DNA of 64,000 nt from Hyphomonas polymorpha PS728. GTDB lineage: Bacteria > Pseudomonadota > Alphaproteobacteria > Caulobacterales > Hyphomonadaceae. Positions 35,641 through 43,292 of this stretch are shown piece by piece (position 1 is the first letter of the stretch; every line of letters starts with the position of its first letter). A model generated the notes under the pieces. It saw nothing but the letters and a program-made list of their open reading frames with translations. It was not told the DNA's origin and searched no databases. The stretch covers positions 1 to 64,000 of the forward strand of contig NZ_ARYM01000009.1 of NCBI RefSeq assembly GCF_000685315.1. Reading direction: 5' to 3'. The position numbers and the translations under genes are program-made.

Positions 35641-36666
35641 ATGGCCGGCTACAGACTCTTTGGCGCTGACACGTCGCCCTACTCTTTCAAGGTGCGCGCG
35701 GCGTTGCGTTACAAGGGGCTCGACTTCGAATGGGTCGCCCGCTGCAGCGCCAATGACGCCGAGTTCCGCGAACTGGCCAAGGCGCCGACGGTGCCGCTGC
35801 TGGTTTCGCCCGAAGGCAAGGTGAACCAGGATTCCACGCAGATCCTGTCGATCCTCGACAAGGCCCATCCAGAGCCCGCGATCCAGCCGGAAGATGCCAC
35901 GCTCGCCCTTATCTCGCTGATCCTTGAGGACTATGCGGACGAATGGCTGAACAAGGCGATGTTCCAGCAGCGCTGGGGCCAGATGCCTGACCGGGACGCG
36001 GCCTCCATTCGCGTGCTGGTGCAGCTGAACGGCGGCAAACGCCCGCGCGCGTACAAGACCCCGGCCAAGCAGATTGCCGAGCGGATGCTGGCGCGTCTGC
36101 CGCTTGTGGGCGCAGAAGCAGACAATGCCCCGGCGCTGGAGGCGTCTTATCGCAACTTTGCGCTGCGCCTTAACGACCATCTGAAGGAACATCTGTTCCT
36201 GCTCGGCGGGCGCCCATCGGCGGCGGACTTCGCGCTGGCCGCGCAGTTCCAGCAGATGCTGACCGACCCGACGCCGGCGGCCTGGCTGAATGACCGGGCG
36301 CCTTTCGTGGTAGCGTGGTGCGAGAATATGGCTGATCCCAAGGCAGGCGGGCCGTTTGCCGAGCTGGACGCACTGAAGCCCACGCTGCTGGCGTTGTTCG
36401 AGGGCGATGTCGCCCGCGCCTATCTGCCCTGGGCGAATGCCAATGCGGCGAGCGCCGGACGCCAGGCCAAGCGGTTTTCGGTGACGCTGGAAGGCGGCGT
36501 GTTCGAACAGGCGACGCAGAATTATGCCGGGCGCTCTTTCCAGAAGCTGCGCGACCGGGTGCGCGGGGCGAAAGAGGCTGAAGGCCTTGCCGCCTTCCTG
36601 GCTGAAGCGGGAGCGGACGGCTACTTCGCCGAGCCGCGCACAAAGGAAAAGACCCCCGCAGCCTGA
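35641..36666 (+). CDS. Glutathione S-transferase family protein, long form
   Basis: A 341-residue protein with an N-terminal thioredoxin-like GST domain (YRLFGADTSPYSFKVRAALRYKG, then TVPLLVSPEG and NQDSTQILSIL) and an enlarged helical C-terminal domain; GGRPSAADFALAAQFQQML is the helix N-cap motif. The last 90 residues are extra compared with a typical 200-220-residue GST. Start at 35641 is taken as the beginning of the GST fold; a longer frame extends through the divergent gene and is rejected. Confidence 0.88.
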   Translation: MAGYRLFGADTSPYSFKVRAALRYKGLDFEWVARCSANDAEFRELAKAPTVPLLVSPEGKVNQDSTQILSILDKAHPEPAIQPEDATLALISLILEDYADEWLNKAMFQQRWGQMPDRDAASIRVLVQLNGGKRPRAYKTPAKQIAERMLARLPLVGAEADNAPALEASYRNFALRLNDHLKEHLFLLGGRPSAADFALAAQFQQMLTDPTPAAWLNDRAPFVVAWCENMADPKAGGPFAELDALKPTLLALFEGDVARAYLPWANANAASAGRQAKRFSVTLEGGVFEQATQNYAGRSFQKLRDRVRGAKEAEGLAAFLAEAGADGYFAEPRTKEKTPAA

Positions 36667-36717
36667 GCTGCGAGGGCCTTCCGTTCCGTCGCCTCACGGC
36701 AAACGCTGTAAGCTGAT

Positions 36718-37203
36718 TTAAGCTGCGTTGTCTGTGGCGGACTTCTTGCCGATCAGTTTCGGACCCTTGGCAGAGGTGCCCGTGCCGATTTCGATCTTGC
36801 GGGCTTTCTTCTCTTCCGGGATCTCGCGGATGAGGTCGATGCGCAGCACGCCATGCTCAAGGCTGGCGGCGGTCACGAGAACGTGATCGGCCAGCTGGAA
36901 GCGGCGGATGAAGCTGCGCTGGGCGATGCCGCGATGGAGGAAATTGCGGCCGTTGCCGTCTTCGGTTTCGCCTTTCTTGCCGGCGACCGTAAGCAGGCCT
37001 TCCTTGGTTTCGATTTCGAGGTCAGCCTCGGTAAACCCGGCGACGGCGATTTCGATGGCGAAGGCGTTTTCGTCGACTTTCTCGATATTATAGGGGGGAT
37101 AGCCCTGCGTCCCGTCGAGGCGGGAGGCCTGATCGATCATGCCAGCGAGACGGTCAAAGCCGACCATGGTGCGATACAGGGGGGTGAGATCGATATTGCT
37201 CAT
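36718..37203 (-). CDS. Small heat-shock protein (Hsp20/IbpA type)
   Basis: A 161-residue alpha-crystallin-domain chaperone that holds unfolding proteins. The ACD covers about residues 30-135, with VAGFTEADLEIE, GLLTVAGKK and the C-terminal GVLRIDLIREIPE strand; an N-terminal helix and a Lys-rich tail flank it. Its leader forms a ROSE-type RNA thermometer (37207-37263), so translation should rise with temperature. Confidence 0.95.
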   Translation of the reverse strand: MSNIDLTPLYRTMVGFDRLAGMIDQASRLDGTQGYPPYNIEKVDENAFAIEIAVAGFTEADLEIETKEGLLTVAGKKGETEDGNGRNFLHRGIAQRSFIRRFQLADHVLVTAASLEHGVLRIDLIREIPEEKKARKIEIGTGTSAKGPKLIGKKSATDNAA

Positions 37204-37206
37204 TTT

Positions 37207-37263
37207 ACAGTCCTCTCAAAAGCAACTGTGGTTGGAGTTTTTCGGAGGGGAAGCGAAACTCCA
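37207..37263 (-). ncRNA. ROSE-like RNA thermometer in the hsp20 leader
   Basis: Reading the mRNA (minus strand), ACAG-UUGCU-UUUGAG-AGGA-CUGU forms a hairpin in which UUGCU pairs with the AGGA Shine-Dalgarno with one bulged G, the defining ROSE pattern, closed by a perfect ACAG/CUGU stem (37207-37229). A second hairpin just upstream joins UGGAGUUU with AAACUCCA (37233-37263). The ATG follows seven bases after AGGA. This matches the ROSE family placed before hsp20 genes in alphaproteobacteria. Confidence 0.82.
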
Positions 37264-37379
37264 GCCCGTTCACATGGCGCTGGCACCTCTTCCGGCCCCG
37301 GCCCGCTTTGCGGCACCGTGACAAGCCCTATGTGGGTAGCGTAGGAGGTGTATCAAGACCCCTGGGATGGAGACGTTTT

Positions 37380-38207
37380 ATGAAAAAACTGATGCTGATG
37401 GCCGCTTCGGCGGCGATGCTGGCCGCCTGCAACCAGGCAGCCCCGCCGGCCGAAACGCCCGCAGATGGCGCCGCCGAAACCGCAACAACGGAGGCTGCGC
37501 CCGCCACCAGCCTGGCCGACATCGTCAATTCCGACCTGCGCTCGCCCGAGGAAAAGGCGCGTGACCAGTGGCGCCACCCGGTGGAGACGCTGGAATTCTT
37601 CGGCGTCGAAGCAGGGGACAAGGTGGTCGAGATCTGGCCGGGCGGTGGCTGGTATACCAATATCCTGGCGCCCTGGCTGGCGTCTGGCGGCGGCACGCTG
37701 GTGGCCGCCGGCTTTGACATCGCCTCCGTGGACGACGCCGAGCGGCGCGCCCGGATGGAGGAGCGCCTGGCCGAATTCCAGGCCGCCTATGCCGACCCGC
37801 GCTTTGGAACCATTGAATATTCAGCGTTTTCCGCTACGTCCGGCCCGCTGACCGAGGCGGGCACGGCCGACGCCGTGCTGACCTTCCGCAACATTCATAA
37901 CTGGATGGCCGGCGGCTATACCGAGAAATTCTTCACCGACGCCTATGCCGCGCTGAAGCCCGGCGGCACCCTGGGCGTGGTGGAACACCGCCTGGCCACC
38001 GCCGCCGGTTTTGAATTCGTGGAAGCGAGCGAAATCAACGCCAACCCGGCCGACACCGCCGACCACCCCTTCGGCGTGTGGACCCTGCCGCCCAACAGCG
38101 CCACCTCTGGCCGCGAGGGGGTGACCATCGAGGGCTTTGACCCGGAGAAATACAAGGCCATCGGCGAAAGCGACCGGATGACCCTGAAGTTCCGCAAGCC
38201 GGAATAG
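37380..38207 (+). CDS. Predicted lipoprotein with methyltransferase fold (COG4798-like)
   Basis: A 275-residue protein with a lipoprotein signal (MLAACNQ, lipid Cys at about residue 17) and a class I SAM-methyltransferase-like body: motif I VVEIWPGGGWYTNILAPWL, then AAGFDIASVDDAE, and a C-terminal LKPGGTLGVVEHRLA. The combination is odd because SAM is not expected in the periplasm. It resembles, from memory, the predicted methyltransferases of COG4798. It starts at ATG 37380, divergent from hsp20. Confidence 0.82.
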   Translation: MKKLMLMAASAAMLAACNQAAPPAETPADGAAETATTEAAPATSLADIVNSDLRSPEEKARDQWRHPVETLEFFGVEAGDKVVEIWPGGGWYTNILAPWLASGGGTLVAAGFDIASVDDAERRARMEERLAEFQAAYADPRFGTIEYSAFSATSGPLTEAGTADAVLTFRNIHNWMAGGYTEKFFTDAYAALKPGGTLGVVEHRLATAAGFEFVEASEINANPADTADHPFGVWTLPPNSATSGREGVTIEGFDPEKYKAIGESDRMTLKFRKPE

Positions 38208-38226
38208 GGCCCCGCCCTTCCCTGAC

Positions 38227-38265
38227 AAAGCCCGCCCGGACCCCTCCGCGGCGGGCTTTTTCTTT
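38227..38265 (+). terminator. Intrinsic terminator after the lipoprotein methyltransferase gene
   Basis: AAAGCCCGCC (38227-38236) and GGCGGGCTTT (38250-38259) form a 10-bp stem, followed by TTTTTCTTT. It lies 20 bases past the stop codon. Confidence 0.88.
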
Positions 38266-38282
38266 GGGGACAAGCGCGCCGG

Positions 38283-38327
38283 AAAAACTCCAACGGAAAC
38301 TCCAAGGAACGGGGCAAAATCTCCAAC
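38283..38327. repeat. Second GTTGGAGTTTTT-type repeat cluster (minus orientation)
   Basis: AAAAACTCCAAC at 38283-38294 is the exact reverse complement of the 12-mer repeated after hisE. Two degenerate copies follow in the same orientation, AAACTCCAA (38297-38305) and AAAATCTCCAAC (38316-38327); the CTCCAA cores start 12 and 21 bp apart. The array sits in the leader of the inositol-phosphatase-like gene. Confidence 0.6.
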
Positions 38328-38380
38328 GGGGCTTCAAACGGGCGCTTTACCCTGCCCCGCCTCGGCGCCATGCTCCGGAC

Positions 38381-39115
38381 ATGGACCTGCCCACGCCTGG
38401 CCAGATTGAAACCATCATGCGGCGGGCCGCAGACTTGGCAATGGCGCACTCGGCAATGCGCGACACGCTGATCGTCGATGAAAAATCCAGGGGTCAGTTT
38501 GTCACCAACGCGGACATCGAAGTCGAAGATCTGCTTCGCGGGGAAATTACAGCGGCCTTCAAGGGCGCCCGTATTCTCGGCGAGGAAAAAGGCGGCGCCC
38601 TGGACGAGACCGCAACGGGCTGGGCAATTGACCCGATTGATGGGACCACGAACTATGTGTTGGGCCTGCCCATATGGGGCATTTCAGCCGGGTATCTACA
38701 AAATGGCCGCTCTGTGCTGGGCGCGATTGCCCTGCCGGAACTCGGACTCCTGCTTTCGGCAGAAGCCAAAGGCGGGCTGCGTGTGAACGGGCAGCCCGTT
38801 GCCCAACGCCGCCCCTTGAGGGCCCCAAAACTCATCGCCCTGGGAGAAAACGATTTTGAGGCGGGCTCCGATACCGATTCAAGAGCCCAGCTCTTTCGAG
38901 CGAAAGGGTTTGCCGTCGTGCGCTATCGCTGCGCCGTCTTTTCACTCGCCTCTGCTGCTCTGGGTAGGTTGAGCGGATATATCGAGCATGGTTGCGGCCT
39001 TTGGGATGTTGCCGCTGCCGAAATCATCTGCCGCGAAGCCGGCATGACCGTCGCGATCAGACAGGTTGCGCCGGGTCGCTACAGCGTTGATGCGCGCTGG
39101 CCTGATCTGATCTGA
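38381..39115 (+). CDS. Inositol monophosphatase family protein
   Basis: A 244-residue Mg/Li-sensitive phosphatase-fold protein: VDEKSRGQFVTNADIEVE, the metal motif WAIDPIDGTTNYV, and the second metal-binding HGCGLWDVAAAEII. Members hydrolyse inositol phosphate, histidinol phosphate, PAP or fructose bisphosphate. With hisE and hisF in this window a histidinol-phosphatase role is thinkable but not shown. Start at ATG 38381. Base use here is slightly less GC-rich than in neighbours. Confidence 0.9.
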   Translation: MDLPTPGQIETIMRRAADLAMAHSAMRDTLIVDEKSRGQFVTNADIEVEDLLRGEITAAFKGARILGEEKGGALDETATGWAIDPIDGTTNYVLGLPIWGISAGYLQNGRSVLGAIALPELGLLLSAEAKGGLRVNGQPVAQRRPLRAPKLIALGENDFEAGSDTDSRAQLFRAKGFAVVRYRCAVFSLASAALGRLSGYIEHGCGLWDVAAAEIICREAGMTVAIRQVAPGRYSVDARWPDLI

Positions 39116-39161
39116 CGCTATTTCCTTCCCGCCTTCCTGAGTATCGGATCACTTCGCGGCT

Positions 39162-39255
39162 CGTAGGTCGGATAGAGGCTGGGAAGCCGAAATCCGGCGC
39201 ACACGGGCGCTGTGTTTGGCGATGGCGGATTTCGCTACGCTCTATCCGCCCTACG
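39162..39255. repeat. Long imperfect palindrome, REP/MITE-like
   Basis: The ends CGTAGGTCGGATAGAG (39162-39177) and CTCTATCCGCCCTACG (39240-39255) are inverted repeats with one mismatch, and GCCGAAATCCGGC pairs imperfectly with GCGGATTTCGC inside. The element resembles the family of mobile palindromes with CGTAGGGCGGAT ends seen in many bacterial intergenic regions. No target duplication was identified. It fills part of the 305-base gap between genes at 39115 and 39421. Confidence 0.65.
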
Positions 39256-39368
39256 CGTTGCAAACCGGCGTTGCCGTCCAATTCCCGATCGGCCGGGTTC
39301 AAGTCCAGGTCCCTGCCTTCGCGAGGGCGTCTTCGGACAGGGGCGCACGGGTGTCGAGTTGAGCTTGC

Positions 39369-39398
39369 TTGACAGCAATACCGACTGGTTGGTATGTA
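39369..39398 (+). promoter_or_regulatory. TetR-operon promoter with palindromic operator
   Basis: A -35 TTGACA (39369-39374) and a weak -10 TATGTA (39393-39398) flank the palindrome ATACCGAC-TG-GTTGGTAT (39378-39395), whose half-sites ATACC and GGTAT are perfect. This is the usual pattern of an autoregulated TetR promoter. AAGGAG (39406-39411) and the ATG at 39421 follow. Confidence 0.7.
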
Positions 39399-39420
39399 TT
39401 CCTTCAAGGAGCACCCACGC

Positions 39421-40041
39421 ATGGCCCGGAAGGCAAATCCGCAGACGCGCGACAATCTGATGGAGGCTGCATTCGGGCTGGTGCGGCGGCAGGGGCTTTC
39501 CGCGACGAGTGTGGATGAGATCTGCGCGGCGGCCGGGGTTTCCAAGGGCGCGTTCTTTCATCATTTCAAGAGCAAGGAGGAGCTGGCCGCCGCCGCCGCA
39601 GACCATTGGAGCGCGGTGACCGAGGCCTTCTTCGAGACCGCGCCTTATCATCAGCCTGCTGATCCGCTCGCCCGCCTGCTCGGTTATATCGACTTTCGCC
39701 GCGAGATGATGAGCGGGGAGATTGCCGAGTTTACCTGCTTCGTGGGCACCATGGCGCAGGAAGCCTGGGCGACCAGCCCGCCTGTGGCGGCGGCCACCTG
39801 GGACAGCATGCGCCGGCATGGCGAGAGGCTGGTGCCAGATATTGAAGCGGCGATGGCCGCACACGGACTTTCCGGGGGCGCGGCGGGCGGCTGGAGCGCG
39901 CAGAGCCTGGCACAGCACATTGTGGCAGTAACGCAGGGCGCCTTCATCCTGGCCAAGGCGAGCGGGGACGCCGGCCCCGCGCAGGCCAGCCTTGATCACC
40001 TGCGCCGGTATATCTGCCAGCTTTTCGAACCGGCGGCTTAA
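39421..40041 (+). CDS. TetR-family regulator
   Basis: A 206-residue regulator: N-terminal HTH (RDNLMEAAFGLVRRQGLSAT, then VDEICAAAGVSKGAFFHHFKSKEEL) and a ligand-binding helical C-terminal domain. AAGGAG lies nine bases before the ATG. The palindromic operator in its own promoter and the three following genes (VOC, GST, SRPBCC) suggest it represses this operon, which probably answers a reactive or toxic small molecule (inference). Confidence 0.92.
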   Translation: MARKANPQTRDNLMEAAFGLVRRQGLSATSVDEICAAAGVSKGAFFHHFKSKEELAAAAADHWSAVTEAFFETAPYHQPADPLARLLGYIDFRREMMSGEIAEFTCFVGTMAQEAWATSPPVAAATWDSMRRHGERLVPDIEAAMAAHGLSGGAAGGWSAQSLAQHIVAVTQGAFILAKASGDAGPAQASLDHLRRYICQLFEPAA

Positions 40042-40073
40042 ACCCGCCCCCTCTCCGCAAAAAGGAAGCGCCC

Positions 40074-40577
40074 ATGCTGACCCTCGTTCCCAATCTCTGG
40101 TTCGACAATGATGCGCTGGAGGCCGCCGAATTTTACACCGGTCTTTTCCCCGATAGCCGGATTGAGGCTGTCCGGCGCGCGCCGGCGGACAATCCCCACA
40201 ATCCAGGGGTGCCCAAGGGCGCGGTCATGGTGGTGGAGTTTACCATCCGGGGACAGAAGTTTGCCGCGATCAATGGCGGGCCGGTATTTCCGCAGACGGA
40301 AGCCTTCTCCCTGTTGATCGAATGCGAAACGCAGGAAGAGGTGGATTACTATTGGGACGCGCTGATTGCGGGGGGCGGAAGCGCCAGCCAGTGCGGTTGG
40401 TGCAAGGACCGGTTCGGGCTTTCCTGGCAGGTATCGCCCCGGCGCCTGGAGGAGCTTGTCTGGTCAGATGATCCAGGCACCGCCGAGCGCGCGATGACCG
40501 CGATGCTGGGGATGACGAAGATTGATATTGCCGCGCTGGAAGCCGCCGCGCGCCCAGAGCGACTCAGCCGCTCATGA
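40074..40577 (+). CDS. PhnB-like VOC protein
   Basis: A 167-residue glyoxalase-fold protein of the PhnB/3-demethylubiquinone-methyltransferase-like type: PNLWFDNDALEAAEFYTGLFP, FTIRGQKFAAINGG and the FSLLIECETQEEVDYYWDAL segment. These proteins usually lack a known catalytic role. It overlaps the GST gene by four bases (ATGA), part of the TetR operon. Confidence 0.88.
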   Translation: MLTLVPNLWFDNDALEAAEFYTGLFPDSRIEAVRRAPADNPHNPGVPKGAVMVVEFTIRGQKFAAINGGPVFPQTEAFSLLIECETQEEVDYYWDALIAGGGSASQCGWCKDRFGLSWQVSPRRLEELVWSDDPGTAERAMTAMLGMTKIDIAALEAAARPERLSRS

Positions 40578-41257
40578 CCCCCACGATCACCGTCTTTGCA
40601 AACTCGCCCGACCGCGGCCGGGGCCTTGCGCGGGACATGCCGGTACGCTGGGCGCTGGAAGAAGCGGGGCGGGCTTATGAGGTGCGCTCTGTTTCCTTTG
40701 CCGAGATGAAAGGAGCGGCGCACAAGGCGCGCCAGCCTTTCGGGCAGATACCGGCCTATGAGGAAGAGAGGCTGACCCTTTTTGAATCGGGCGCCATCGT
40801 TCTTCACATTGCCGGGCACTGCCCTGCCCTTCTGCCTGCGGAAGAAGCCGCGCGGGCACGGGCGATGGCCTGGATGTTTGCCGCGCTCAACACGGTGGAG
40901 CCGCCGGTGTTTGATTACAGCCTTGCAGGCGTGCTGGAGAAGGAGAAGCCCTGGCATGACGAGCGGCGGGCCCTTCTGGAAGCGCGCATCCATGACCGGC
41001 TGGGTGATCTTTCCCGGCACCTCGGCGAGGCTGACTGGCTGGAGGGGGCGTTCAGCGCGGGCGACCTGATGATGATCAGTGTGCTGCGCCGGCTGAATAG
41101 TACGGGCCTGCTTGAGGCCTGGCCGGCGATTGCCGCCTATGTGGCGCGCGGAGAAAGCCGGCCCGCTTTCACCCGGGCCTTTGACGCCCAGCGCGCCCTT
41201 TTCACCCAATCCCAGGCTCAACAGGCCCAACCTCTCAAGGAAAGCGACACCGCATGA
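40574..41257 (+). CDS. Glutathione S-transferase family protein
   Basis: A 227-residue GST with the N-terminal thioredoxin-like domain (ARDMPVRWALEEAGRAYEV, QIPAYEEERLTLFESGAIVLHIA) and helical C-terminal domain (FSAGDLMMISVLRRL). Its start overlaps the VOC stop and its stop overlaps the SRPBCC start, so the three are co-translated. The substrate is unknown; the neighbours suggest a conjugation or detoxification role. Confidence 0.9.
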   Translation: MTPTITVFANSPDRGRGLARDMPVRWALEEAGRAYEVRSVSFAEMKGAAHKARQPFGQIPAYEEERLTLFESGAIVLHIAGHCPALLPAEEAARARAMAWMFAALNTVEPPVFDYSLAGVLEKEKPWHDERRALLEARIHDRLGDLSRHLGEADWLEGAFSAGDLMMISVLRRLNSTGLLEAWPAIAAYVARGESRPAFTRAFDAQRALFTQSQAQQAQPLKESDTA

Positions 41258-41724
41258 CTTCTCACGAACCGAAATTCGTTCTGACCCATGAGCGGGTGAT
41301 GGACGCGCCCTTGGAAAAGGTGTGGCGTTGCTGGACCGAGCCTGCCCTGCTGGAGAAATGGTTCTGTCCCAAGCCCTGGTATGTGACCGATGCGCGGATG
41401 GACCTGCGGCCCGGCGGGGAAAGCTATAGCGTGATGAACGGCCCGGAGGGGGAGCGGTTTGAGAATCTCGGCGTATTCCTGGACGTGACGCCGATGAAAC
41501 GGATCGTGACGACCGATGCATTCCTTCCGGGATGGGTGCCTTCCGAGCGGCCGTTCCTGACCTGCGAAACGCTGTTTGCAGACGCCGGCGAGGGCCGCAC
41601 GCATTACATCTGGCGCGCGCTGCACTGGAGCGAGGAAGCGATGAAGGAACATGAGGTCATGGGCTTTCATGAGGGCTGGCGGATGGCGGCCGATCAGCTT
41701 GAAGCCCTCGCCAAGGGATTGTAA
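41254..41724 (+). CDS. SRPBCC-family (AHSA1-like) protein
   Basis: A 156-residue START-like ligand-binding protein: RVMDAPLEKVWRCWTEPALLEKWFCPKPW and a C-terminal helix FHEGWRMAADQLEAL. It is the last gene of the TetR-VOC-GST-SRPBCC operon and overlaps the GST stop codon by ATGA. It is a different paralogue from the SRPBCC protein at 9177. Confidence 0.9.
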   Translation: MTSHEPKFVLTHERVMDAPLEKVWRCWTEPALLEKWFCPKPWYVTDARMDLRPGGESYSVMNGPEGERFENLGVFLDVTPMKRIVTTDAFLPGWVPSERPFLTCETLFADAGEGRTHYIWRALHWSEEAMKEHEVMGFHEGWRMAADQLEALAKGL

Positions 41725-41754
41725 GGGCGCGGGAAGCTTTGGAGGCCCCTGCCC

Positions 41755-42366
41755 ATGCGCGTTCTGTTTGCCACCCGGATCGAGGAATTGAAGATTGGCA
41801 GTGCGGCCCTGCGCGAGGGGCTGGAGCGGTGCGCCTGGCTGCTGGAAGAGGAAGACGCGGCGGGGAATGCCTGGTGCGAGGCGGAGGGGTATGATGGGTA
41901 TACGTCCTATGCCTCGCTTGACGACCTGCCCGAGCGCTTTCCCGAATTTGCCGAGCTGAAGAAACATCTGGACAAGGCGGCGGCGAAATTTGCGCGCGAT
42001 CACTCCTGGGACATGGACGGGCTTTCCCTGACGCTCGACGCGATCTGGGTGAATATCCTGGGCGAAGGCGGGCATCATTCCGGGCACATACATCCCGGGA
42101 GTGTGATCTCGGGCACCTATTATGTGGCGGTGCCCGAAGGCGCAGGCCGGATCAAGTATGAAGACCCGCGGCTGGCGATGATGATGGCGGCGCCGCAGCT
42201 GCGCGAGGATGCGCCGGAAGAGGCGCGGCGGTTTGTTTATGTGCAGCCGCGCGAAGGCCATTGCCTGTTGTGGGAAAGCTGGCTGCGCCATGAGGTGATG
42301 CCGAGCCGGACAGACGAGGCGCGCATCTCCGTCAGCTTCAATTACGGGCTGAAGCGGCGGGGATGA
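41755..42366 (+). CDS. 2OG-Fe(II) oxygenase-like protein (TIGR02466-like)
   Basis: A 203-residue protein recalling the TIGR02466 family of putative 2-oxoglutarate/Fe(II) oxygenases. The core GHHSGHIHPGSVISGTYYV carries the His ligands, with further conserved HPG and a distal His (LRHEVMPSR) and Arg that could bind 2-oxoglutarate. The second-site Asp/Glu of the classic HxD motif is not obvious, so activity is not certain. It lies 44 bases before arsR. Confidence 0.78.
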   Translation: MRVLFATRIEELKIGSAALREGLERCAWLLEEEDAAGNAWCEAEGYDGYTSYASLDDLPERFPEFAELKKHLDKAAAKFARDHSWDMDGLSLTLDAIWVNILGEGGHHSGHIHPGSVISGTYYVAVPEGAGRIKYEDPRLAMMMAAPQLREDAPEEARRFVYVQPREGHCLLWESWLRHEVMPSRTDEARISVSFNYGLKRRG

Positions 42367-42376
42367 AAATCGCTGC

Positions 42377-42416
42377 TTGACCTTTTCCATATTTCCACGA
42401 TATTGGAAATATGGAA
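42377..42416 (+). promoter_or_regulatory. arsR promoter and operator
   Basis: A 13-bp perfect inverted repeat TTCCATATTTCCA (42385-42397) / TGGAAATATGGAA (42404-42416), with six bases between, covers the region from the -35 TTGACC (42377-42382) to the arsR start codon at 42411. A -10-like GATATT at 42399-42404 lies between the arms. Transcription would start at about 42411, so the arsR mRNA looks leaderless and self-repressed. Confidence 0.82.
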
Positions 42417-42764
42417 TCGAAAACCACCCTCTCGCAATCGGCTGCATTGGCGCAGCTTTCCGCCCTGGCTCAGGAAAACCGGCTGGCGCTGTTCCGCCTG
42501 CTGATCAAGGCGGGGCCTGACGGCCTGCCCGCCGGGGAGATAGCCGCCGCCCTCGGCGTGCCGCCCAATACGCTTTCGGCGCAGTTGACGCTGCTGTCCA
42601 ATGCCGGCCTGATCGAAGGCACGCGGCAGGGCCGGTCGATCATCTACAAAGCTCAATATGAGGCCATCAGCGGACTGATTGTGTTCCTGATGGAAGATTG
42701 CTGCCAGGGGCGCAGCGAGATTTGCACGCCTGTGCTTGAGGCGGCGCAGTCGCGCTGCTGCTGA
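42411..42764 (+). CDS. arsR: Arsenite-responsive repressor ArsR
   Basis: A 117-residue winged-helix repressor: LAQENRLALFRLLIKAG, then LGVPPNTLSAQLTLLSNAGLI and the wing TRQGRSIIYKAQ. Cysteines cluster near the C-terminus (EDCCQG, EICTP, SRCC), a likely arsenite-binding site of a non-classical kind, since the usual CVC box in the DNA-binding helix is missing. Its operator covers its own promoter and start codon. It heads arsI-acr3-arsC. Confidence 0.92.
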   Translation: MESKTTLSQSAALAQLSALAQENRLALFRLLIKAGPDGLPAGEIAAALGVPPNTLSAQLTLLSNAGLIEGTRQGRSIIYKAQYEAISGLIVFLMEDCCQGRSEICTPVLEAAQSRCC

Positions 42765-42788
42765 CTTTCCGGGAAGAAAGGACATCCC

Positions 42789-43286
42789 ATGAAACGCCTG
42801 CATGTTCACATTGCGGTGGAAGATCTGCCACGCTCAGTGGCGTTCTATTCGACGCTGTTTGCCGCCCAGCCTACGGTGCTGAAGGAAGATTATGCCAAAT
42901 GGATGCTGGAGGATCCGCGGGTGAACCTCGCGATCAGCGCGCGGGGCGCATCGCCGGGCGTGGAGCATCTCGGCATCCAGGCGGAAACGGGCGAGGAGCT
43001 GACCGAGGTGTATGCCCGGCTGAAAGCGGCCGATGCGCCGGTGCTGGAAGAGGGCGCGACGGTGTGCTGCTATGCGCAGTCCGAAAAGAGCTGGGTGAAT
43101 GATCCGGCGGGCGTGCCCTGGGAAGTGTTCCACACCGTTGGCGAAAGCGCCGTGTATGGCGGCGGGCCAGAGATTGAAGGCGGGCGCCTGGCCGCAACGC
43201 CGACTGGCATGGCGATTCCGGCGACGGCCTGCTGCCCGGCCCCGGCCCCGAAGGCCGAAACCACCCCTGCCGGTTGTTGCGGGTAA
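42789..43286 (+). CDS. arsI: ArsI-like C-As lyase (VOC dioxygenase)
   Basis: A 165-residue extradiol-type VOC enzyme. His5 region LHVHIAVEDL, Glu in PWEVFHT and the cysteine pair in ATVCCYAQSEKSW match ArsI, which removes methyl or aromatic groups from trivalent organoarsenicals, and CadI. The tail has two more Cys clusters (ACCPAP and GCCG), as in known members. It lies 24 bases after arsR. Confidence 0.9.
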   Translation: MKRLHVHIAVEDLPRSVAFYSTLFAAQPTVLKEDYAKWMLEDPRVNLAISARGASPGVEHLGIQAETGEELTEVYARLKAADAPVLEEGATVCCYAQSEKSWVNDPAGVPWEVFHTVGESAVYGGGPEIEGGRLAATPTGMAIPATACCPAPAPKAETTPAGCCG

Positions 43287-43292
43287 GGATCA

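Noticed and set aside
36655-36690. Hairpin after the long GST gene as a terminator
   Set aside because: The stem (GCAGC/GCTGC) overlaps the stop codon and lacks a T run.
40349-42447. Overlapping minus-strand open frames of about 390-410 codons across the VOC-GST-SRPBCC-oxygenase genes
   Set aside because: The plus-strand genes carry clear family motifs and coupled starts and stops; the minus frames have none.
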